This document shows positions 1 through 10,739 of a DNA stretch of 64,000 bases, piece after piece (within the stretch, counting starts at the first letter, position 1; every line of letters begins with the position of its first letter). Origin of the DNA: Mansonella perstans (Eukaryota; Nematoda; Chromadorea; Rhabditida; Onchocercidae). Position numbers and translations under genes: made by a program. Where the stretch lies: contig JBAMDO010000001.1 in assembly GCA_037074765.1 (NCBI GenBank), forward strand, positions 62,001 to 126,000, given 5' to 3'. Under the pieces are notes generated by a model. It was not told where the DNA came from, did not search any database, and was given only the letters and a program-made list of their open reading frames with translations.

Positions 1-1096
1 GAGTTTTAGGATCAATAGACCGTAAATCCGGCACTTCTATTGTTGAATTTATCTATTTCTCACTGATATTTTTTTATTAAATCCATTTTTTGACTGTAAA
101 TTTTCTATTAATTACTGGTGGTTTAATTATATCCAAGTTTGGAAAAACGTTTCTTCTTCGCTTTTTCTTTTTTATTTTTAATTCTTGCTTTAAACAGCGA
201 ATTTTGAAAAAGATTGGAACATTTTGTTGTGTTTATTTCTTCTTATTCTATAAATTTCTTACTTCTTATTTCAACTATTTAATTTCAATTCAAATTTCCA
301 GCAGCAGTTATCTTATAACTTGCTGGGAAATTTGCAGCGAAATTCTATTAAAGATGTTTAACAGACTAGCTAATTGATTTTTTTGAATTTGCAATATTGT
401 TGGCTTATTATTGAAAATAAAATAGTGAATCACTTTGATATCATTTTTCCTCAAATTAAAATAATTCGACTTATTATCAAACAAATATTTTTAATTGTAA
501 AACGAAATTAAATTTTCCTGACAGTTAATTTTGTTTTAATTTATTTTTGTGACGATTTTTTTTGCGTACGAAACGAAGTCTTGGCTTTAAATTATTTCCG
601 AAATCAATAAATTTAGATAGTTATCAGCAGTTTCTTTCTCGTCACAATAAACAGCAATTTGTCTGATAGATAATTTAGCTCCTCTGTTGCAAAAATTTTC
701 GAAGATTTTCTAAAAATTTTGAAAACCTTAGTAAAAAGTAAAAAAATATTTATTTAGTTGGAAAAATTATCAGAGAAATAAGTTTTAGCCCGAGAATTTT
801 CACTAACCATTGCCCATTTTTACTTCGTCAGTTAATTAATTGTACAGCAATTTCAGTTGTATGAAGCGTGAATACCTGTGATTAAAATTTTTTTTCTTCT
901 GAGATAATAATTTAATACATTCCACATATATATATATATATATATATCATATCAATTCTCCAACACAAATGCTTACCTCTATTTATTGATCCAATTAATT
1001 AGTATACTTTCTTTAAGAATAATTAACCAAGAAAAAACTGCTTGAATTTCAGTCTGAAACAAAAGAAGTAGAAATATTTGTGGTATTTGTCTTCAG
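1..1096. other. AT-rich sequence upstream of the ZP gene exons
   Basis: No exon is assigned here. The sequence should contain 5' introns and perhaps earlier exons of the ZP-domain gene that follows, because the visible exons begin in the middle of the ZP domain. A short (TA)n run lies at about 927-948. Confidence 0.4.
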
Positions 1097-3951
1097 TTTT
1101 CATCCAAATTTTGTGACTGCCGACGACCGTTCCTTTGCGGTACATTGTATTTTCCAACAGCAATCTTTCAAGGTCGCAACAAAATTAAACTTCATTGAGT
1201 ATGTTAATTTTATTACCATATTTTTGTAAAATTTTATTATACGAAATCAATTTGAAAAAACAAGACTGAAATTATTTTTTAAACCATATTTTTATTTTTT
1301 CCAAAAAGTCATTTATTGCTTTTTCTAAAATTCTCTAAAATATTTTATGGCTGAATTTCTCTTTGTTTGTTTTTTCGATGACAGAAGCATATTATGCCAG
1401 TCTTATTTTAATTCCAGAATGTAAGCATAAAAAAGTAAGTATGAATTGAGTGGCGCTTAAGTAATATTGACTTTGCTTTCATAGTTATTGCCGCCAATAA
1501 AATTGGAAAAATTTTAAATTTGATAATATAAAAGTAAGAAATGTTACAAATATATCAATCCTTCCATGAACAAACCAAAATCATTTAACCAGATATGATT
1601 TGAAAATTTAAATGCGACACTTTTTTTTTAAATTATTGATATTATTGTTCTGCAATATTTCAGAGAAAAGAGTACACGTGGTATAATTAATGGAGTAGGA
1701 GATGTACCGATTGTGAATTTAACGATTGTTCAAGGTCGTGTACCAGATCAAAACATCGAACCGGCTCGATTAGTCTCCGTTGGTGATCCATTGATGTACA
1801 TTTGGCACTTGGATTCTAATGCTGGTAAATTTTTTAACTAATAATTTTCGCTGGTATAGATGAAAGGAAAGTCAAAAAAGAAAGAGTGAGTAAAGAAGTG
1901 TATTGTCTGGGATTTTTAATTTATTAATTAGCAAATATGTCATTGCTATAGGAATTTATGGTATTTGGATAAAAGAATGTTCAGTAGAGGCAGACGATGG
2001 CCGTAAGACAAAAATGATCGAAAATGGTTGTTCGCTGGATTTTAATATCGTATCCAATGTACAGTACCCAGATAATAATCTAAAAGTATTATTATAATTT
2101 ATTTATAAATTACGGAAACAAAGGCAAAAGAAGTCATTTCATTTATGAATTTATAACTGGACAATAAAAATTATAACTGAACAGTTTGCAAATCCAATTT
2201 CTGCACATGCATTCTATTCTGATTGCCTTCTTGGTTAATTCATTAAAAGCTTAGTTTACTTTAAACTAAACTTTTAATAGTCTTTGACCTTTGATTTTTT
2301 TAATAATTTTTGACCTATAAATTCTTGACCTTTAATAGTTCTTAACCATATATATGTATCCAGGATTTAAGCAAAAAATTAAGACATGAAAACTTTATAT
2401 GGAGAATTATGGTAGTGTGTATTCAATTTTGAAAAAATTTAAAGATATGGATGGACAAGATTTTCAAGGACAATTATATTGCATCCTTTAACGACTATAT
2501 CGTAAAAAAGGAAAAAATAGATTGATAAACATGATAGGAATAGAGAAAGGAAATGAATTTAAAATTCGATCTAATCACTTTTTCTCTTTGCCTTTCTCTT
2601 TTTTCTTTTTGCTTCTGCTAAAATTGACAAAAAGTTCATGAAGAACGAAAATTAATTACCGGAAAAACCAATTAATTACAGAACTAATTAATAAAAACCG
2701 ATTAAGTGATGGTTTTTAAAAAAAATGAAATTTTATTGGAATTTTCACGATTGAAATTTTAAAAAGATATGGGGAAAAACCTAAAAGAATGATTGTCTTC
2801 ATAACTGATATAAGATAAAATGAATAATTATTTCAACCAATTAATTACTGAAATTATCAACAAAAATCGATTAAGTGATATTTTTTAAAAAAACTTAAAT
2901 TTTAAAAAGAATGCTTGTCTTCAATAAAATGAATAATTATTTCAGGCATTTGCCGATGGATTGGCATTCAAATTTCCGGATGCTGAAGAAGTATGGATAT
3001 CATGTGCAGTTACTGTATGTCTAAGAAAATACAGCGAATTCATAACCACTAATAACACTGATTATTTGTGTCCGAAACAATCAGTAAGCTTGTCAATACT
3101 CTTTCTCTAGTTATAATTTCATTATAGCTATTCAAATTTTTATATGAAATAATTTAAAACTAGATTTCCGATTGCTCATTTTGTTTGCATTTTAATATAA
3201 TGTATATTTTATCATGTAAATTTGCAAGTCTTGTTTCATAGAAATAAGAAACTCTTCACTCTAATTTTGATTTCTCTCTTTCTCTCTCCCTCTGTCTGAT
3301 CTCACTAATTTTTATATTTAAATTATGAATATCCTTGCAAATTTTTGATTTTATATTCATATATCATATACCAATCATTATTTGCTTTCTTTTCGTAAAT
3401 GAAATACGCAAAATTCATTAAACGTTGATCAATTTTTTTATCATATTCGTATTTTATTTCAGAATGAATGATCTTGAAAAATAACGTTATAGGATTGTTC
3501 CGGAAGAATAAAGCGATCAATGAGAAAAGAAGAAAGGAGAACTGAAATTCATTCAACAGATAATTTAGTACATCACAAACTTCATGTCATTGATCGACCA
3601 GTTCATACTTTACCTTATCAAAGTAACTCTCTTCATTTTGCAATGTAAACTGAAAAAGTGCAATTGAAGTAGGATGAAACAAACGAATTCCAGATAATTT
3701 ATTAGTTAAATCTTTTCGTTTAACTTATATCTATTAATGAATTATTTCGAGCGAAAAAGTATTGAAGTAAATTGTATATAATTTCAGATATGGAAAAGAA
3801 GCCATTGAGGCTCTCTGAAATTTGTATTACTAAGAAATTTTTCGCTGGAACATTTGCTGCCTTAACAACTGCATATTTAGCCACGATAACGGTGGCAAGT
3901 GGTTTTGGGCTATCGATCTATCGGATTAAACGTAAACAAATGAAATTTTAG
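1097..3951 (+). CDS. ZP-domain (cuticlin-type) transmembrane protein, 5' incomplete
   Basis: Exons are seen at about 1097-1198, 1664-1824, 1952-2085, 2946-3083 and 3788-3951. They encode the second half of a zona pellucida domain as found in nematode cuticlins: an FHPNFVTADDRSFAVHC stretch, a GDPLMYIWHL segment, IKECSVEADDG with a paired NGCSLD, and the SCAVTVC segment near the domain end. The last exon carries a hydrophobic span (about TFAALTTAYLATITVASGFGLSIY) followed by a short basic tail, RIKRKQMKF, and a stop, so the protein is probably an extracellular polymer precursor held by a C-terminal membrane anchor. The first four exons are phase-consistent. The join from 3083 to 3788 is not: phases differ, so a small extra exon (about 3567-3645) or another acceptor is needed. 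The N-terminal half lies left of 1097 or outside the window. Its 3' end faces metaxin-2. Confidence 0.8.
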
Positions 3952-4222
3952 CTCGGTGATTGTAGTTTTTGTACATTGTAATATAAAATTTATACTAGAG
4001 TCGAATTTCCACACAAACTAAGTCTAAGATTATACTTTGCGCTAACTGACTTCAACGATTCGATTTATTTCTCTATGTCATATCGAATTAAAATGAACCA
4101 TTGCTAATATTTTTGATGGTAGTCAGCAGTAAATTTGAAAAATTGCATTTTGCCATAACTTTGTTGATATCTGCTGCAGTATTTTTTAAACTTTTATTGA
4201 AATACAAAACAGATCAGCAGTC

Positions 4223-5624
4223 TTATTCCTTTCCTTTTGGATCAAAATACTTTTCGTCAATTCTTTCGCAGAATCCAATTAAATTTGAATACCGATGAAG
4301 ACAATTTCTCAGCTCCGTATTGGGCAATTCTGTTGTTATAATGGTATACAAATGACCATATGCCAGCGCATCCAGTTCAGTTGGTGAATTTCCGAAGAAA
4401 TATCTTGAAAGTTTAAAAATATGAATGTTTTTAAAATGAATAGATCATTAGAAGGATAAACTGCTGTTTATCTTTTCTCGCTTTAATGTTTAAAAAAAAA
4501 GTTGAAAAATGGAACTAACTCATTATGATCAAGCTTCGACGACAAACTTTTGAAGCACCGATCAGCTAGATCCATTATGCATTCCTGTGACTTATTTTTC
4601 CAATCCAGATCAGTCAAGTATTTGCTTACTTCACGCCGTTTCATTCGTGGTAAAATAATATTCGACGGAAACAGGTAGACTGATCCGTATCTGTATTTCG
4701 TTACTTGAGAATAATTCCTGTTGTCCAACCACATCAAATATATCTGTGAACGAATAATTATTACAGTGGTGGCTTGACGTAGCAATTTAAGGAGCGGTGA
4801 GCACAATTTAAACTTTAGAAAAGTCAAGCAAAGTTTACATTTATAGCAAAGTTTTAACAGTTTTGTTCCAAAGCACTTCTAGCAATCACAAAGAAAATTC
4901 ACAAAAAAGCATAAATGCTAAAAATTGTATATTTTTCGGTACCTCGACATTTCTAAGAATGTCATCGAAAAGTGCCATATATGCATGCATGTCTCCTCGT
5001 TCTAGATCTGTCAAGCCAGCTGATAATTTTATATTCTACAAGAAAAATTAACTGTCAACTTCAATCATGATCAATAGTTCGAGTTACAGATTTAAATTTA
5101 AAAATAACATAATTCCACCTTAAACGATTGAAAATTTTAGAATCCATTTTGTTTCAATAAGAAAAAAATTTAGATTCGAAAAAACAATTAGACTACTTAC
5201 GCGTTTCGCAAGAAAATCAACAATTGGTAAAAATTCAGGTATCAGAAATGATTGCAATTTCAGGAAGGGTACTTTTCCGGACGGTGACATAAATTCAGCA
5301 TTCGGACGCTCCTCTAAGCGAATTGGTAGCTTTGCCATTCTCAGCAATGCTTGTACAGCTAAGCAGTCACCAGACTACAAAAAATATAAAAGTGCAATGG
5401 ATGCATTTCATCAGTTAGTATTTATAAGTTAATGATGTTATAAGTACATTCTAATAATAGCTGTAACGAAATAGCCTTATAACTCGATAGAACTGTCAAC
5501 AAACTTCATAAAGAAGGACTTGCACACGATGTGGTGTGTATAGTACAGCATCACTCCATTCCACATCAACTTCAGATGACAGACTATCCGCAACAAGATC
5601 AGTCATATAGTAGCTTCCAGTCAT
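4223..5624 (-). CDS. mtx-2: Metaxin-2, mitochondrial outer-membrane import/SAM-associated protein
   Basis: Five exons (5505-5624, 5201-5374, 4943-5035, 4520-4743, 4223-4403) join in phase to 263 aa, the same length as the human protein as remembered. Hallmarks in order: VQVLLYESGDCLAVQALLRM (thioredoxin-like GST_N fold), NAEFMSPSGKVPFL, PIVDFLAKR, DMHAYMALFDDIL, IYLMWLD, and the GST_C signature YFFGNSPTELDALAYGHLYT. Metaxins act with the SAM/TOB complex in outer-membrane beta-barrel assembly and, in worms, in mitochondrial transport in neurons. The start is the first ATG after a TTTGCAG acceptor (5654-5655), with a 29-nt leader; an ATG at 5606 is an alternative. It is collinear with DDX51 and Nup54 upstream (gap about 1.2 kb) and converges on the ZP gene. 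Confidence 0.93.
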
Positions 5625-5655
5625 CGTTTTAATTACCAATTCCAACAAATCACCT
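5625..5655 (-). promoter_or_regulatory. Predicted spliced-leader acceptor and 5' leader of metaxin-2
   Basis: On the minus strand a TTTGCAG acceptor lies 29 nt before the metaxin-2 ATG. No upstream coding exon is needed for a full-length protein, so this is a likely trans-splice site. A cis-spliced 5' UTR exon is the alternative. Confidence 0.5.
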
Positions 5656-6809
5656 GCAAATATTTCAGAAATTTATGGATAAAACAAACTGACATAATCC
5701 TGATATGGAACATCAAACATATTATGAATATCATATTACAAGTAATGATATATAGACTCCATGTAGTGCTTAAGCTACTACCACTTCTAGTAACTTAACT
5801 TCTACACGAATTTTTAAATTTGCAACTAAGATTTCATAATTAAATATACAAACTTTAAAATATATAAAATTAATTATATTTATCTTCATTCTATATATTT
5901 GATCATCGATTTGGAAATCAGTGGTCAAGCAGAATAATAGAATCTCAAAAAGCCTTCCAGTGAAGCTGACGCTGTCGTTCACAAAATTAATGCACCAATG
6001 ACATTTTGATTTGATTCAAAATTTCAATTCAGATACCCACTATCATCTGTCATTTGCTATTAACTTCAGGTAACCATTTGTATATTACTTTAAAAACAGT
6101 GAAAGAATTACTAATGATTTTGGACTTGATGAAATAAATTTATTAAGCATGAGTAATATTAAAAGTAGACTATAAGGAAAATTTGGGTTTTTCTACCCTT
6201 TTTTACCAGCAACATTTGGTTGTCATTTACTGGAAATGATTCCAGATACTTCAGTTCAATAATCTTTGGTTTACTGGAAAAGTTTCTAACATAATTGAAC
6301 TTAAATAATGTGAATCTGCATAATCAACAGGTAGCTGTATTATGAATTTAATGCTATTCAGAGTAGGCGTAATTTATTGGACAGTGTAAACAACATTAAC
6401 AACACCTGATCAATGTTAACAAACTTGAAAATAGAATCCTGAGGAAAATTATGAAACTATAACATGGATTCACGATTTCGTAACTTCTTTCCGTTTGTTT
6501 CTGGAATATCCATTTCTCCTGATGATATTCTAAACAAATCACTATAAAAATTCAAACTTATCACATGATTAATAAACTATTAAATAAGAAAAGCAGGTGT
6601 TATAAACATCAAAATCAGAACAGAAATATGTTATAAATAAAATAGCGATGTTTTTACTTTAATGATGGCACTTGTGAATTAAAAATCTGAAGATAGTTTT
6701 CCATACTTACTCGTAGTATGAAGGAAATGATTACGATTAGCTATGCTTTAAATTTACAAATTTTTTCTTGAGATAAGGTAGAAGGACAGAGACCGCCCTT
6801 AAATATTCT
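5656..6809. other. Gap between DDX51 and metaxin-2
   Basis: About 1.15 kb of AT-rich sequence with no convincing exon on either strand. It lies between two minus-strand genes, so it must hold the helicase 3' UTR and any promoter of metaxin-2. It is longer than a typical nematode intercistronic region. Confidence 0.5.
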
Positions 6810-9800
6810 TCATCGTGTTGAATTTTTGCTTAGTAACCGAAAAATTACCTTTTGTGCATTTTGCAAAATTTCTTTAAGCTTTGTTAATGCTTGTCTATAA
6901 AGCTCTTCTGTTTCAACATCTTTCACACCTTCGAAAACCCTTTCTTTAATCTTTCCAGTGAAAGAAACTGTCCGTAGGGTAGTTAGAAAATCTGTTTTCT
7001 GAAAATAAAAACAGATATGAAGAAATTTGATAAAGGAGATGCAAAGTAAAAGACAAATAAACAAAAGCAAAAACATTACTTCATTAGCTGAAATGAGAAA
7101 AATAGCTCTCCCCTTCTTGCCACACCTCGCTGTTCGTCCCACTCGATGCACAAATAACCTATCGTTAAGCGGTTTATCATAATTAATTACCACATCGATA
7201 TCTTCAACATCAATCCCACGAGACAAGACATCACTTGAAATAAGCACTCTTGTCGTTCCTTTCCTGAATCTGAAATATCTCTTAAATAAAGAATGAATCA
7301 ACCGAGGCTAGTGTTATCACTTAGCTACGAAACTTTTATAAAAACTGGCAATAATATAAATTTATATCTACCCAAAATTAAAGATAAGGAATCAAGTTCA
7401 TGTTCTGCCAACAATCGAAAAATTCATTTAATAAATCAGCTATTGCACCTTGCTAAGACTTTCTGTCGTCGATTACCGAAAAGATTTGATGAAAGTTCTT
7501 CGACTTGATATTTTCCAGCACCAAGCATTTTCAGTAGCACTGCAAGTCGGTAACTAGCCATCCTGAATCAGAACTATTTCAAGAAACTCTATCAGAAACA
7601 TTCTTTCTTTCGTAAATTCCTGATAATTCATAAGAAAGCACATTCTCAAATTCTGTGTTCCATTATGACGTCAATTTCGAGATGCTTACTTGCTGTTAAC
7701 GAATATCAGAATCTTTTTCCATGATTTTCGTCGTTTGATTCTTTCATGCGTTGCAAGTGGTTTACATTTTGTGTCACAAACAGTATATTCGATTTTTAAT
7801 GAGGCTGGGATGATAACACTGTTTAAATTTAAATCATTCGTTACAATATCGTCTTTCACTGCTCTGCAAAGGAGGAAATATTATTCAATACTGAACAAAA
7901 AATAAATAGGGAGATTTTTAAAAGCATAGAAAAGTGAAAATCAAAAAAAGATAAATTAACAAAGTTGTTCGCAGGACCAATACTACAATAAAAACAATAA
8001 TTGGCCATTCCTCAATTGAAGTGTAAAAATTCTTACTTAAATAGACGAGGATGTCGGAGACGCCATTCATGAAGGTCTTCTACATCCAAAGATAAGGTTG
8101 CAGAAAGCAGTATCTTTTGCAAAAAACTTGTGTTACAAAGATCATCAATTGTGACACAATTATGATTATCTGAAATAAAAATAAAACCATGTTTGGATAG
8201 CATTTTTAACAGTTTCTCTTCAAAAAATCAGTTATCCTCACAACTTCGAAAACATCCAGAAATTAATCAAATTCTCAAAAAACTTGATCTTGAAGATGAT
8301 AATTTCTCAATCGAAAAAGTTATCACCGAAAATTTGACATTAATTTTTTTAGGAATATATTAATTCATGAGTTATGTATTTTCGTCACGACTCTTCCAAA
8401 AACTATTATCAGTATGATTACCACAAAATAATCCTTATATATCTTTAACAATTCGCATCTTCCCGCTCGTAAGGGAAAAACTACCTCAGAAACTTTTGAG
8501 TGTACCTCACTGCTACCTGAAAGGAACTATGAAATTAAGAAAGTAGAATATTTGTCTCAAAGCTCTGCAAAATAAATAGTTACAATTTGCAACAGCTTCG
8601 AGATCGTTAAGCCATTCGATACGAGCTGTATGTGACATACGATCTGCTTCATCCACGACCAAATATCTGAAAAAACTTTGAAAATTTTCAGGAAAATAAA
8701 ATAGAACATAGTAGTGTGAACCTGCACAAACGAATATATTGAGTTATTATTGAGTTCAAACGAATATATTAAGTTTCAGATTACTTATTAACAACTTTTT
8801 AAGGAGAAAAACAGCAAAAGTTAAGGGTGTTAACAAACTTAAAATTCTGTTCATTATATTATTAAATATCTAAAAACTCTGAATAAATTGATCCCAACTT
8901 TCGTAAAACCCGAATTATGATGCCTAATTACAAACCTCAAATGTGTAAAATCAACAGGAAAATCCAGATCTGTTATGTGTTCCATTAAACGACCTGGTGT
9001 TGCTATTGCTATATTTGCGCTTTCGAGCTGTTGCTTCTCAGCTTTCAGATCACGGCTTCCACAAAGCGAAACGATACACACATTGAAAACGTTATATTTT
9101 TTGAACTCCTAAAAAGTAACTAGTGTAATAGTAGCTCAACATGACCTATAAATCATGATACAAACGTGTAACAGTAGCTCAACATGACTTATAAAACATG
9201 GTACAAGCTTTTTCTGTATGTCCAAATAAAACTTTATCAAATGCATGTAATACCTTTTCTATTTGATCAACAAGATTCTGTACTGGAGCCACAATTAATG
9301 CAAAAAGACAACTCATCGTCGTGCATTCACGTAAAGTATTTAAAATTGGAATTACATAACATAATGTTTTACCACTGCCTGTTGGAGAACTAATCACCAA
9401 GTCTCTGGAAAAAAAATAACAAAATAAAATAAAATAAAATAATAATAATACACACATGGTAACTGGAAATGAAGGAATCCATAAAAAGTCATTAGATGAA
9501 GTCATCTAAATCAAAATATTTGATTAAAAATCTACAATTGTTAAGTCTTCCATATATGTATTATTATGAAGTTGATAATCTTCTAACAAATTAACGAAAT
9601 TTCGAAATCTTATTCTGGCTATGCCAAAATTCTGGGTGGAAAAGCGACCAGCAGTAATGGATGGGGCCAAAGATATAACATATGGAATACATATACTAAC
9701 TGCACGTCTGAAATGACCTCATAAACATTTAATTCAAAATGCAAAAACCTTGGAGGAAAAATCGAACAGTTACTACTTGCAGTTACGAGGTGTGGAAGAA

Positions 9801-10407
9801 CTGTTCGTTGGACAGGATACCACTTCTTGAGATGCTCTTTGATACGATTTGCAAGCAAAGGATGCAAGCCTTCGACAAAATCAAGCTCTGCATAACTTTC
9901 TTCATTCAGTTCTGATGCAAATGTTTCACCTTGTTTAATCCATGTTGGCACAATACTGAAATTTGCGAAATATTAATAGTTTATTACAGTTAGCTTTTCT
10001 CCTCTTAATCTGTCCCCAGATCATGAGAAATCAATCTGTGCCCAGATCATGAGAAATCAGTCTGTCTCCACACCATGAAATCCTAATTTGTCCTCAGATC
10101 ATGAGAAATCAATGTTTCCGATCATGAAACCCTAATTTGTCCCCAGATCATGAGACCATAAATCCGATACAAAGCTCTCTTGTTTGGCTTTAAAAAAAAA
10201 AGCACTAAAAACTCCTGATCTTTTTCAAAATTTCCTTATAAAATTACTCGATAACTTTGTCACTTACTGGATTTTCTTCAAATCTATGAAAGTGTCATGT
10301 CCCATTACTTTATATACATGCGCCTGCTCCTCTTCTGCTTCACTTATTTCTTCATTTGACATCTCATCTATCCTCCATCTTTCATCATCCTTTCCATCAA
10401 TTTCCAT
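6810..10407 (-). CDS. DEAD-box ATP-dependent RNA helicase, DDX51/Dbp6 type
   Basis: Ten exons (10268-10407, 9749-9955, 9254-9404, 8936-9108, 8584-8666, 8037-8169, 7690-7863, 7449-7562, 7080-7269, 6810-6998) join in phase to about 517 aa. Helicase motifs in order: Q-motif region YPVQRTVLPHL; I, SSPTGSGKT; Ib, ATPGRL; II, VDEADRM; III, LLSATLS; IV region, ILIFVNSK; V, SSDVLSRGIDVEDID; VI, HRVGRTARCGKKG. The VPTWIKQG leader, PPRDLV before motif I and the WYPVQ segment fit DDX51, a nucleolar helicase for 60S subunit (28S 3'-end) maturation. Motif Ia is unusual (APVQNLV, not PTxELA). The N-terminus is acidic and short. The chosen ATG follows a TTTCAG acceptor by 13 nt; an in-frame alternative starts at 10652 with an extra exon at 10571-10652. 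It follows Nup54 on the same strand. Confidence 0.88.
8717..8780. repeat. Short intronic direct repeat in the DDX51 gene
   Basis: The string AAACGAATATATT(G/A)AGTT occurs twice about 40 bp apart inside an intron. It looks like a small local duplication. Confidence 0.5.
9123..9210. repeat. 44-bp tandem duplication in a DDX51 intron
   Basis: Two adjacent copies of a unit containing GTAGCTCAACATGAC differ at only a few positions. It lies just upstream of the exon that begins with EFKKYNVFNV, close to the splice acceptor. Confidence 0.7.
10008..10165. repeat. Minisatellite with CAGATCATGAGAAATC unit in a DDX51 intron
   Basis: Five or six imperfect units of about 26-33 bp share the core CCAGATCATGAGAAATC with variable CTGTCCC or CTAATTTGTCC linkers. 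It sits in the intron between the first two helicase exons. Confidence 0.75.
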
Positions 10408-10422
10408 TTTAATCTTCAAACT
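10408..10422 (-). promoter_or_regulatory. Candidate trans-splice acceptor of the downstream operon gene
   Basis: A strong ATATTTCAG acceptor lies 13 nt upstream of the favoured DDX51 ATG and about 320 nt after the Nup54 stop codon. If trans-spliced it would separate DDX51 from a Nup54-DDX51 polycistronic transcript. Confidence 0.45.
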
Positions 10423-10739
10423 GAAATATATGGCCAAAAATCTTCGAAAACTTCTGGCCCACAAAACGTTTCCCCCTTCTCCTGCAATAGGAAAATTAGT
10501 GATCTCTTTGAAATTTTAGAAAAATTTTGATAGAATACTGAAAGAAAAATTCTAGAATGATAAAAATAACCATTCATATCAAAATATAACAATAAACGAC
10601 GAGGACATTTCGGGAAGCAAATTAAATATTCAAAATTTGTATCTTTACTCATTGCATTAAAAAGCGATATTGCGAAGCAAGTATTATCAATTTATTGAAA
10701 TACAATGAAGGACCAGCAAAAATATGTCAAACGTAGAAA

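Noticed and set aside
90..377. 95-aa frame at the left edge
   Set aside because: Phe-rich translation of T-rich DNA with no family features.
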